Assembly (NCBI RefSeq): GCF_963662255.1
Contig: NC_085068.1
Coordinates: 7,006,001-7,070,000, forward strand
Length of the DNA stretch: 64,000 nt
Direction of reading: 5' to 3'
Origin: Cinclus cinclus
Taxonomy: Eukaryota; Chordata; Aves; Passeriformes; Cinclidae
Below, in pieces: positions 1-11,170 of this stretch (position 1 is its first letter; the number at the start of each line of letters is the position of its first letter). The notes beneath the pieces were generated by a model. That model made no database searches and was not told the origin of the DNA. It worked only from the letters and a program-made list of their open reading frames with translations. Made by a program: the position numbers and the translations under genes.

Positions 1-45
1 CCCAGGCAGTCAGGAGCAATTTCCCTGCTCTGTGCCCTGCCCACT

Positions 46-150
46 CCCATCCCATCCCATCCCATCCCATCCCATCCCATCCCATCCCATCCCATCCCAT
101 CCCATCCCATCCCATCCCATCCCATCCCATCCCATCCCATCCCATCCCAT
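46..150. repeat. (CCCAT)n pentanucleotide microsatellite
   Basis: About 21 perfect head-to-tail CCCAT units (ATGGG on the other strand). It is probably polymorphic in length. Confidence 0.98.
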
Positions 151-3100
151 CCCAGCCAGCAGCATTCCTCCCACTTGGAGGGTGGGAGGCAGGATCAGCA
201 GTCCTGGGGCACTGCACCCTTCTGTGAGCCCCACAAACACCAGGAGCCAAGCCACGAAGGAACAGGGAGCACAGGAAAGGCCTCAGTCCTGCCAAAAATC
301 CTGCCAAAAGCTCAGGGAATGGAAATAAGTGAGTTTGGAGGCAGGGGCACTGTGAATAAAGGGGGCAGATCAAAGCACAGGAGGCAGCAGCCCACAGCAA
401 ACATCTCTGCCCCTTCTTGCCAAACCCCAGATGCCTTCAGCATATAAAGAGGGCAATAAACCACAGAAAAATCAATGTCCACAATGTGTTTCCCAGCCTA
501 TCTGTTCCCAGAGGGAAGCAGCCTGTTAAATATACTGTCCTGGACCCAGCCAGTGCCTGCCTAGTGACACTCAGACAGCTGGTGACACTTTCCTCCCCCT
601 CCTGGTGACCCCAAACACCACTCTGCAGCCACTTGGCATCCCCGGGGCTCTGGAGAGATCAGGATCAGACTTGCAGGAATGCTGCTGGTTCCATGATGAG
701 GGTGAGAAATGCAGCCAGGCAGGAGAACCTGTCCTAATCTGGGTCTGGGAAGCTGCAGCTGGGATTTGGGAAAAATTTCCCTGCTTTGATATGAGTGGGG
801 AAAGTTCTGATTTTAGGAGGGGGCACGACACTTCTCCATCTCCAGGGTGGACATTCAGGGTCTGAGATCATTCCCTGTGCTCACCTGCTTGGACTCAGTG
901 CCAGGTGAGACCACCAGAGCACCCAAAGCCTTCACTGCAGCAGGAGTTACCCAGGACCTTGTTTCGGGTCAGAAACGCATTGCCCTGAGCCCACGTGGGA
1001 CTGGTGATGCTCGGGGCCTGCTGGGCCCTGCAAAGCTTGGCTCAGGAGGTGATGCCAAAGGCTGGAACTGAGTCAGCAGCCTCAGCTCAACTGGGCTGAG
1101 CACAGAGCAAGTGGCTGCAGGCACAAGACCTGATGTCAGCTCAGAGGAATGCCTTGGTTTCACAACACTAGGGGGTCCTTCCCCAGAAGGAGAGCTCCAG
1201 ATGCCACATTTTGGGCACACCTAAGATGCAACAGAAGGAACCTGAGCTCCTCCACAGCCCGAGAACCTTCCTTTCCTGCTGGGGTGCCTGCCAGAAGCCA
1301 GCTGTGCCACTGCCAGGCTGGCTGGGAACTGAATTCTGCAGATTTCTTCCAAGGGCCAAGGAAAAATAATGGGAAAAAAAAAAAAAAAGGGCAGTAGACA
1401 CACCCAGTCATCCACAGTCCATGTCCTTCATCCCTCCACAGAGCAGCAGCAGCACTGGAGCTATTTCAGCTCCACCACATCTCAGGAGTCTCTCCTGAGA
1501 GGAGATTGAGGCTTCTCAGTCCACCTGAGGCAGCAGCAGCTTGGCAGGAACCCCTGTGCTGGAATATCTGTGGGGCAGGCATGGAATACCCCATTCCTGG
1601 AAAGGAGATGGAAGGAGGGGAGCAGCTCTTGACAAGGCTTGTTTGTGCCTCTACAAAAGCCTCCACTGATTTTTTTTTTTTTAACAGTAGCAGGAGATGA
1701 AGATAAGAGAGCAGTGATAATTAAACCAGTCTGGGCCATTCCAGAGTTGGAAAGGCTTAATTCCTTCCTGCCAAGATCCTGTTTGTCCCTGCTATCCCAA
1801 GAGGGGGCTGAGTGAGGGCTGCCTCCTCCAGGTAGGGAGCAGTGGACTTTAGTAGCTTTATTAGGGTGAAATCAGGTGATGTGACCAATGTCTGGCACTC
1901 TGCAACTCTTGGATTCATGTGGGAGTCTCACCTTCCATTAAAATCCCAGCCCAGCAGGTTTTAGGCCTGCTGGATGCACAGAATGCTGCCCTCAGGCACA
2001 GCAGTTGTGACCTGTGCAGATTTTATGATCTCCTGTGCTGAAGATTTCTAATTTTTGGGATGCTGTTTTACATAACCTGGATTCAGGATGCACAAGAAAA
2101 TGAATAAGCACTGAAACAAAATGCCTGGGGGTCTGTGGGGTGGCTGGGACAGGATGAGGGCTGTTGATGCTACCCAGTTCTCACATGGGAGAGAATTGGG
2201 TGTTTGGGGGAGAATACAGACCTTGGGTGGTTTTTTTTTTTAATGACTGTGACTGGGAACAGAAGGAATTGCTACACACCAAGGATTTTGTAGAAAGGGT
2301 TACTGGGGCACCAAAGCCAGCTCCACCTCACACAGCAGAAGTCAAATAAGGAATGAAATCAGGATTTCCAATGGAGAACCTCCAGAAAAAAATCTGTGTG
2401 AAGTATGCAAAGTTACAGCAACTCCCTCAGCATTCCAAACAAATCCAGAGGCATCTGGGAGGCTGAGACAAACCCCAGGGGCAGATGGCAGTGCCCTTGC
2501 CTTCCAAAGCCTGTCCTGAGGCCCAGATCGTGGAATTTGATCTCCTCAGAGCTTTTTCTGGATGCTCTAAAAACCTGGAGTGGTGGAAACTCCAACCTGC
2601 TGCCTGTTCCCTCTCAGAGCCACCACCACAACCCTGTGAGGAGCAGAGGGGCAGCACTTGGGCTGTTCTCCCAAAGCTTGTGCTGGCCAAATCAGGCCAT
2701 GGATGTGGTGGATGTGGAACATGCTAGGACAGGGGATTTCTGGAATAAAAACATTCCTTTCCTATAGTCTCAATGCTGACAACAGGCACTTTAATTGTAT
2801 TTTGTAAGAGAACAACTGCTGGAGTTGGAGGTGGTGTGTTTAGGGAGTCAGACCTATCCTAGAGTTGGAGGGAGCTGACAGGACCAAATCCTTGCCAAGG
2901 ACACACATCCCTTTTTGGATGTGTTCAACATGTTTGTGTTCCCCCATCAGCTGCCACAGAGACAGACAATGCTTGAGAGGGAAAAAAAATCACCCTGAGC
3001 GTGAAAATCAATTCAAGGGGCTCAGGCACTTTGTGTCCACAATCAGCAGCCTCTTGCTGAGGTGAAATCATTCTTGTTTGGGAAACCTTTGGTTAACAGC

Positions 3101-3429
3101 CTGTGCAGGTGGGGCATTTTCCTGCTCTGCCTGGATTGTGCAGATGCCTGACCTGCATGACTCATTTCAAAGATGTGTGGGGTTTTAAGGAATTCAGATA
3201 TTTTGCTGTCTGAGTTCCTCATTCCCAGCTGAACTCCTCACAAACACAAGGGAATTTGTCCCAGACCTCCCAGAAGACTCGATTTATACTTGGACCTGTA
3301 GCACGGTGGGCAAACCCCTTCACTTTGGAGGGGCAGCACTTTTGGTTGAGGATGACCATGAGATTTGGGAGATTCTCCCACAGCCAAACACCAACCCATC
3401 CTCATCCCTGCTGCCAGCTCCCAGCCTAC
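151..3429. other. VWA1 intron 2, no coding exon seen
   Basis: There is no fibronectin III-like reading frame on the minus strand and no other recognisable gene. Short homopolymer tracts are at about 1374-1388 and 1669-1682. Confidence 0.5.
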
Positions 3430-6400
3430 CTAGGATGCCATCCCTGAGCTCCTTGGTGATGATGGGGAGGTCATCCACGTCCACAAAGTGCAGGTGTTTG
3501 TCCGAGGGCTGGCTGGCAGCAGCTGAGAGCTGCAGGAAGTTGCTGCGGCCGGTGCTGACGATGAACACGGTCACCCCCATGTCCTTCAGCAGCTGCATGG
3601 GCTCTGAGATGTCATCGGTGGAGAAGCCATCTGTCACCCACACCAGCACCTTGGGCACGTCTGGCCGGGCCCCAGCCTCCCCACTGAAGAATTTTTCCTT
3701 GGCGTAGGACAACGCTTTGCCCGTGTTGGTGTCACCCATGAGCTGCCGCGTGCCATTGATGGCTTTTCTCAGGGTGCCACTGGTCAGGTACTGGTCAAAC
3801 GGGAACTCCATGGTGGGTGTGGTGCTGATGTGGATGATGCTGGTCTGGATGTCCCTAGGGCCAAAGGTGAAAGGGTGCAAAAGGTCCCACATGAATTCCT
3901 TGACCCTGGAGAACTCATAGCGGGAGACGCTGGCAGAGCTGTCCAGCAGGAAGAGGAGGTCTCCCTCTGTGTTGGAGATCGATGGCTGGGGACCTGGCAG
4001 GGGAGAGAGAAGGAACAGCATCAGTGGAGTGGTGTGAACCCAAAAGCTGCACAGGCACCTACTGGGAAAGCTTGGTTGTCTTGTACCAAATCCCAGGATT
4101 CAGGGAGAGGTGCTGGCTGAGACTGCAGAGGCACAAAGGATCTGGAACAACAGGAGAGATCAGGCAGAGCATTCAGAAAGGGAGAAAGTTGAAGTTACCT
4201 GAGAGTGGCAGGCCGAGGGGGGATGGCTTCAAACTGACTGGGAGCAGGCTTAGATGGGATATTGGGAAGAAATTCTGTAAGGCTGGTGGGCCCTGGCACA
4301 GGGTGGCCAGAGAAGCTGTGCCTGCCCCTGGATCCCTGGAATTGTCCCAGGCCAGGTAGGACAGGGCTTGGAGAAGCCTCGGACAGTGGAAGGTGTCCCT
4401 GCCATGGCAGGGGGTGGGATGAGATGGGATTTAAGGTCCCTCCCAAGCCCAACCATTCCCTGATCCTGCACCCAGCTGGATCCCAGCCAGTTCTGTGTGA
4501 TCCAGCACAGCTCACCCCAAGCCACAGACACTCCCTCGCAGTGCCCTGGTGCTCAGAAAATGAAAGTGAACTCCAGGAATCACCACATCACCCAGCAGAG
4601 CTGAACTGTGACCCCACAGGTCCCTGCCCCTGGATCCCAGAAGTCTCAGTGGCATTCCAGCAGGGCTTTGGGTCGTGCTGCTGGCTGCACAAAGTAAGGC
4701 AAGCCACAGCTCTGAGCTCTCCTCTCTGCTGGAAGGAGTCCAAGCCACTGGTTTGGCTGGCAGGACACAGGGAGAGATCTTGGCAAGGCAGGGTTGTTCT
4801 TCCCCTCTGCTCCTCACCACTTTGAGAAGCGTCCCTCGCTTCCCAAATGTTGCAACAAGCAGCTGGAAAAGTGTCTGGCCCTGGCAGGGCAGGGATCAAT
4901 GGCCAAAGGACGTTCTTGCAGCAGTAAACAGCAGGGTCATGTGCACAAGCACTGGGAGGGGAGCTGGGAATCCACCCCGAGGGAGCAGAAATTCTATTGC
5001 TGCCAGAGCTACCTGCATGGGGAACAGCCAGGTGAGCACAAGTGTGAAAAACAAAGGGGAGTCACAGCTGTGTCCTTTAGTGTGAAACCCCAAAAGAACA
5101 AAGGTTTGGGGAGTCACAGCTGTGTCCTTTAGTGTGAAACCCCAAAAGAACAAAGGTCTGGGGAGTCACAGCTGTGTCCTTTAGTGTGAAACCCCAAAAG
5201 AACAAAGGTTTGGGGAGTCACAGCTTTAGCGTGTGCCCTGCACACAAGAGAGGTGCATCCCATTCACATCCCTTAAACGCTGGTTTTCCCCATCACTCAT
5301 TGCTGTGCTAATTAGGAAGAGCCCCAATCTGACACCACAAGGTTCTGCCTTGGTTAACAACAACTGGATAACAAAACCAGCAGCTAAACCCACCGGTGGG
5401 CAGGGGTGTGTTTTGCTCTGTGGGTCGAGCAGAAAGCTTCTCCTTCATTCAACCATCATCCCAGCCCTGCATGAGATGGAAACAAACTCCTCCTATCCAG
5501 CTGAAAAAATCCATTTAAAAAATAAATAAATAAATAAATCGAGACAAAGGCTCTCCCCCCATCAGGAGCGTGGCAGCATCGCCCCTCTCTGCAGGTCCAG
5601 GCTTTCAATTCCCTCATCCTTCCTCCTGCTCCTTGTCCTGCATCCAGTACAAACATGCCATCCGTGCCAGAGGTGGGGCTGCGGGCTTTGTTACCAGCAA
5701 ATCCCTGCTTACGCAAGCAGCTGCTGCTTTCAGGCACTTGGCTCACTTTAGACGGCTTTGGCGAGGTGCCGGGTGAGGATTTCTGGATTTCTCACTTTTC
5801 AGGGGGGGATTTGGAGGGAAAGTGGCATCCGTGAGCATTTCGTTGAGTCCTGAACTGTCAGGGATAACTGCAGAGCTGATCACCGGGCAGAGACACGGGA
5901 CCCACGGCAGGGTCCTGCTGTCACTCCCTGCGTGATGCCCGGTCAATGCACAGGGCTCACAAGTGTTTTGAAGGGCTTGACATGGGAGCAGGATGTCACT
6001 ATGGAAACACAACGCTGCCCGCTGGCTTTTCCAGGAGGAAAACAGCTGGCCAGACTTCCCCGTGATGCTGACAGAAGACATCCGCTCGAGGAGCTCCCCA
6101 CGCTCTCAGCTGGGAGCTGAACACGCTCCACACGCCTGATTTACACAGCCTTGGAGCTCGTGGGGCTCAGTTACAGCCAAGAAGGATCATGTCCTGTCTG
6201 GGTTAACTGTGTTTGACATCCCACGTTTGTCTTCTCTCACTGCTTGGCCACGCAAGGAGAAAAGTTCCGCTATGAGAAGGAGGCAGAGGAACTGAGGAAC
6301 ACGGGCTGAGCTTCTCTGTGGCCCCTCTGGATCACAGTGAGAGGCAGGAGGAGGAAGGCACCACCTCTCCCTGGCAGACAATTCTCCCCCCAAGCCACCC

Positions 6401-9196
6401 AGGAAGGGTTTGACATTTCAAACCGTGGCAGAGACCCCATGGGAAATGGGGAGGTCACCTGCGTGATGATGGGGTGACGTCCACCAAGCCCAAAAATCTC
6501 ATGTGGTTAAAAGTCTTTAGAGGCTCCAGCTCATCCACGGCACAGAGTTCAGGATGAGAAATGGCTCTTCAGACAAATCCCATCAGCAGGAGGGGAACTG
6601 TGCTGTCATCTCTTGTGATCTTGCCGTGAGTTTCGCTCTCTCTGCTTGTTTTATCAACAGTTCTGGGATCATGGAATTATGCCAGTGCTTCAGAGGTCAG
6701 TAAGTGCAGTAGGGTCCCCCACAAAGTGTGCATGGATGGGCTGTGTCTTTATTTTTCACTCACAACAGCAACATCCCCATCATTTTCTGCCGATACCAGC
6801 CCAGGAAATGACAATCAAATTCCATTTATCCAAGCCCAAACCACCAAAAGGCTGCACTCTATATGGCTGCTGCCCAGATCTGAATCTGGACCCAAAAATG
6901 GAAGGGGAAAATCGGTCATAATCTGCCTTGACTTTGTGCAGGAATCCAAAACCCATTGTCCAGGACAATCTAGCGCCCATTGTCCAGGACAATCCAAAAT
7001 CCATCGTCCAGGACAATCCAGTCGTTCCTGAGCATGTCGAATCACCAGTGACCACCCAGCAGCTTCCTCACTTTGCCCACTGCAGCTGAGAATGAAGCCA
7101 CAGTCACTCACATTCAGTCCAATCCCAGGGAAATGGAATTCTGGACACACATCCCAAAGTGTCCCTGTCCCTGACACCGTGGCACAGCATCACAACACCT
7201 CTGGACAAGGCACCAGCCCCTGCCAGGAGCTGTGCCAGGCTGGGATGGGCATCTCCTGCCCAGAGGGTGATTCCAAAGGCAGCACATCCCCAAGACAGCT
7301 CATCCCAAACACACACACTTCGCCTCTGGAGCAGCACAACCCCTCTGGAATGCCATGGCTGGCTTTGTCACACACCCTGAAGGTCTGAGCATTGTTCATG
7401 CTGGTTGGGTACATGCCACCAGCTCCCAGGGCAGCAAGATGGCAGGACAATGGGAATTGCTGCTGCCCGGGTGGACTTGGAGCGCTGGGACAATGCCGGG
7501 AGCTGCAGCACCATTCCTGCCCCAGCTGGGACACCGAGGGACAGAACCCAAAGGGACAGAACCCAAAGGGACAGAACCCAGCCTGGGACACCGAGGGACA
7601 GCACCCAGAGGGACAGAACCCAAAGGGACAGAACCCAGCCTGGGACACCGAGGGACAGCACCCAGAGGGACAGAACCCAAAGGGACAGAACCCAGCCTGG
7701 GACACCGAGGGACAGCACCCAGAGGGACAGAACCCAAAGGGACAGAACCCAGCCTGGGACACCGAGGGACAGCACCCAGAGGGACAGAACACAAAGGGAC
7801 AGAACCCAGCCTGGGACACAGAGGGACAGCACCCAGAGGGACAGAACACAAAGGGACAGAACCCAGCCTGGGACACAGAGGGACAGAACCCAGCCTGGGA
7901 CAGAACCCAAAGGGACAGAACCCAGCCTGGGACACCGAGGGACAGCACCCAGAGGGACAGAACCCAAAGGGACAGAACCCAGCCTGGGACACCGAGGGAC
8001 AGCACCCAGAGGGACAGAACCCAAAGGGACAGAACCCAGCCTGGGATACCGAGGGACAGCACCCAGAGGGACAGAACCCAAAGGGACAGAACCCAGCCTG
8101 GGATACCGAGGGACAGCACCCAGAGGGACAGAACCCAAAGGGACAGAACCCAGCCTGGGATACCGAGGGACAGCACCCAGAGGGACAGAATCCAAAGGGA
8201 CAGAACCCAGCCTGGGACAGAACCCAAAGGGACAGAACCCAGCCTGGGACACCGAGGGACAGCACCCAGAGGGACAGAACCCAAAGGGACAGAACCCAGC
8301 CTGGGACAGAACCCAGCTCCACGGGAGGGATCTGAGCCCCAGCCCAGGACATTGAAGGACAGAACCCTGCACTGTGGGACACTGAGGGACAGAAGCCAGC
8401 ACCCTGGGACACTGAGGGACAGAAGCCAGCCTCTCTGTGCACCCAGCACAGTCAGACCCAGCAGTATGGGCTGCTCTGTCTCAGGAGCTCCTGGCCAGGC
8501 ACACACGAGGTTCTCCCTCTCGTTTCCCACCGCACTGCAGCTTCCAGGGGCGGTGAAAACCAAACACAACCATCCCTGCAGTCACAGAACCTGCTCCACA
8601 GGGCAGGACACGATGAATTGCAGCAGCTCAGCCACCACCATGTGGGATGAGTCCCTGCCCAGGGTCCAGGAATGAGACATCCACCTCCTGCACGTCCCCT
8701 TCCCCGCTGCCAGCTCTGCAGGACTGACCCATTTTCATTTTCCATCAGCACTATCCAAGAGAAAACGTTTTAAAGCGGAGCTGGATGATTGAATTACAGT
8801 GATTAGCAAGTGTTAATCACTGCCTTGACTTCTTTCTGTGCCTGTCCTCAAGTCCACGGTGAGAAGCGGGGACTTTTCCACACGATTACTCTTAACCCCG
8901 CAAATTTCTACAACGATTTCCTCTTCCCCGCTCGAAACAAACACGACAAAACTTCTTTCTAAGCGGCAGTTGCAGACAGGTTTGTTTCTTGTACTCAAAG
9001 GACATCTAAATACCTAAAAAAGCACCTAAAACACCCTCAGCTTTTATTCTGCACAGGGTTTATGGGGCAAAACGTAGCAAAGGAAGCACCACAGGAACGC
9101 CTTTGCCTTTTCCAGGCACTCACCTGACTCAGGTGTGTCCTGTCCCGCAGCAAGCCGCAGCCACAGCCCAAGGGAAAGCACCGCCTTGGCCAACAT
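3430..9196 (-). CDS. VWA1: von Willebrand factor A domain-containing protein 1 (partial; first two coding exons)
   Basis: VWA1 (WARP) is a secreted extracellular-matrix protein of basement membranes with an N-terminal VWA domain followed by fibronectin III repeats. Two coding exons are seen. Exon 1, 9196 down to 9124, encodes a 24-residue hydrophobic leader beginning MLAKAVLSLGLWLRLAAG and ends at a GTGAGT donor in phase 1. Exon 2, 3993 down to 3430, begins after CTGCCAG, is phase 1-1 and 564 nt long, and encodes the VWA domain. The MIDAS residues are intact: DSSAS, the Thr of GDTNTG, and the Asp of WVTDG. Other family-like stretches are YEFSRVKEF, VPKVLVWVTDG, TVFIVSTGR and HLHFVDVDDL. An upstream in-frame Met at 9280 exists, but the signal peptide argues for 9196. 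No fibronectin III exon was found in 1-3429, so the rest should lie left of the window. Intron 1 is about 5.1 kb and rich in tandem repeats. Confidence 0.9.
4383..4470 (+). mobile_element. CR1 LINE 3'-end fragment
   Basis: The stretch with GGTGTCCCTGCCATGGCAGG, followed by the 'ttaaggtccctcccaagcccaaccatt' type of ending, is the characteristic tail of avian CR1 elements, here diverged and 5'-truncated inside VWA1 intron 1. Confidence 0.75.
5056..5228. repeat. 52-bp tandem repeat, about 3.3 copies
   Basis: Units beginning GGGGAGTCACAGCTGTGTCC start at 5056, 5108, 5160 and 5212 (partial) and are almost identical. It lies in VWA1 intron 1. Confidence 0.95.
5515..5539. repeat. (AAAT)n microsatellite
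   Basis: Short run of about five AAAT units inside VWA1 intron 1. Confidence 0.9.
6955..7017. repeat. Three 24-bp-spaced palindromes
   Basis: ATTGTCCAGGACAAT, a 7+1+7 perfect palindrome, occurs at 6955-6969 and 6979-6993 and with one mismatch at 7003-7017, at an exact 24-bp period. Confidence 0.95.
7530..8330. repeat. 57-bp minisatellite array, VWA1 intron 1
   Basis: About 13-14 units of 57 bp, each built from variants of GGGACAGAACCCAAA and GGGACACCGAGGGACAGCA, with a few shortened units (near 7880 and 8210). Related degenerate units continue to about 8440. Because 57 is a multiple of three and the unit lacks stops, several frames on both strands stay open for 300-450 codons; these are not genes. 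Confidence 0.97.
8797..8822. promoter_or_regulatory. 9-bp perfect inverted repeat with TAATC cores
   Basis: CAGTGATTA at 8797-8805 is mirrored by TAATCACTG at 8814-8822 across an 8-nt spacer, about 300 bp inside VWA1 intron 1 from the first exon. The paired TGATTA/TAATCA cores resemble homeodomain half-sites. The function is inferred only. Confidence 0.4.
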
Positions 9197-10929
9197 AGCA
9201 GAGCCTGGTCGTGGCTTAAGCGAGCTCAGATCCGCGGGCTGGGCTCTGTAAAGGCAGACCGAGAGCCTGGGATCAGGCATGGTCCGGCCGCCCCGGCTCC
9301 CAGCGCGCTCCCCCTGCCATGCCCGGAGATCCCCGCTCCTCGCCCGTGTTTTACTGGGCTGTGCTGCGAGCTCCGGCTCCTGCAGGCAATTCTAATTCTC
9401 CTTCCTTTCCCCCCCCCCCGCCTCCCTTTACTCCTTTTAAAGCCATAAATCCATCTTGACAGGAATAGCCGGAGGAGCAGCGCTCCTGCTGCTCTTCCTC
9501 CGCCGAGTTAAGCTTGCCCCAGGAGCGGGGATTCGCTCTCTGTGTGCAGCTGGTTTGAAAAAAAATATATCCTTACAGATAAAACTTTGGCCCTGCGAGG
9601 CCCTGGCAGCACGCCAGTAACCCGAAGGGGAGGGAAAAAAAATAAAAAAAAAAAAAAGGAAAGAAAAGCTGCGAGAAATCCAAAGCTCTGCTCTCTGGAA
9701 TGAGCTAGAAGAAGTAAAAAACCACGTTTATAAAGGAAAGAAAAGTAGAAAAGGCTTGGGAGCTGCCCTGCCCTGGGAATATTGGCTAATCTTCTGGGAG
9801 GAGCATTCCACAGGTCCTAGTACTGCTTCCCACGGGCTGGGGACACTCGGAGCTTGTGTCCCCCTGGGAAGGGCTGTGGGGACACCAAGACAGGCAGGAA
9901 TTGCAGGAAGGAGCTGCCCAGGTGGGAAAGGGCAGGGAGAACTGTTGGGAACTGCAGCTGGCACGGGAAGAGCCCAGGGATCATCTCTCAAGGCGTGGTG
10001 TTAAATACGGGCTCAAGGCTGGGATCCCAGGGCAAAGGGGGCTCCCAGCTTAAAGATAAACCTGGGATAAATCTCTCCCTGGATGAAGGGAGAGGAGCAA
10101 GCACCAAAGATGCCGAGGTTCAACCTCTCCTGTGTGCCCCTGTGCGCAGGGAATTTCTGCCAGAACATCAAAAATCAACCCCAATTCCCTTTCCCAGAAA
10201 TTTCCCAGGGCTGTCCTGCTCTCCTCACATCTGAATTTGGCTCCCACTTCTCAGGTGAGGTGACAACAATTCCCTTTCCACTGTAGGTTTTTCCATGTGC
10301 TGCCTCTGGACAGATCCAAGATGTTACCAGCAGAGGGAAAAGCTGGAAAATCACATCCATTTATGAAGAGATCCATCAGTCCTCACTCCCTTGACAAGGG
10401 GAGGGACCAGCAGGCCAGGCTGAAATGCAGCAAAGAAGGGATATTTGGGAGCTTTGGGGATTTCAGACACTGGTGAGGAATATTTCCTCCAATTTTATTT
10501 CCTCTCCCCTGGGAACTGTAAAAAAATTCAGCAGGAGTTAGGGGCCAAGGAGTGTTCAGAGTGGAAAAAAGCTGTATCCAAACTCATCCAGCAAATGGAA
10601 AATTAGGCTGAAGATCAATTAAAAACCCATTTTTTCCAATCTTGTTTGTGTTCCACTCCCAGTTTGGGGCCCATCTGCATCTCAAGGGAGCTGACAGCAC
10701 CAGGATGTTCCATCACTCAGTCCCTGGGCTGGTGACAGCCTCACCCATCCAGGCTGGAACCATCTTTAGCCCAGATTTTAGGGAATTGGGTTATCCCTGC
10801 TCTCACTCTGAGATCCCCTCCCAGGTGGCACCCGCATCCTGAAGCAGGAAAAAAAAAATACAGGTTAAAAAATGTGGTACAGGCTCAGGTGGCAGAGGAG
10901 CTTCCAGGGGAAATTACACAGCAAAGCAA

Positions 10930-11170
10930 ATCCCACATGGTAATAATCCCAAATTTGGGCAAATCACACATGGTCAAATCCCTCAACCTGGGCAAATCCC
11001 ACAAGGTAATAATCCCCCAATTTGAGCAAATGCCACCATGATCTAATCCCCCAATTTGGGCAAATCCCCCAGGGTAATAATCCCCCAATTTGAGCAAATC
11101 CCACCATGATCTAATCCCCCAATTTGAGCAAATCCCACAAAGTAATAATCCCCCAATTTGAGCAAATCCA
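10930..11170. repeat. Degenerate ~31-32-bp tandem repeat
   Basis: Seven to eight imperfect units share the pattern AATCCCCCAATTTGAGCAAA, alternating with variants containing ACCATGATCT or GGTAATAAT. Confidence 0.85.

Noticed and set aside
46..150. (CCCAT)n as an interstitial telomere repeat
   Set aside because: The unit is five bases, not TTAGGG/CCCTAA.
6955..7017. Regularly spaced palindromes as a CRISPR array
   Set aside because: There are only three copies, the 9-bp gaps are too short to be spacers, and the genome is a vertebrate.
7190..8675. Long reading frames of 316-459 codons on both strands
   Set aside because: They are forced by the 57-bp stop-free repeat unit; they overlap each other in several frames and resemble no protein family.
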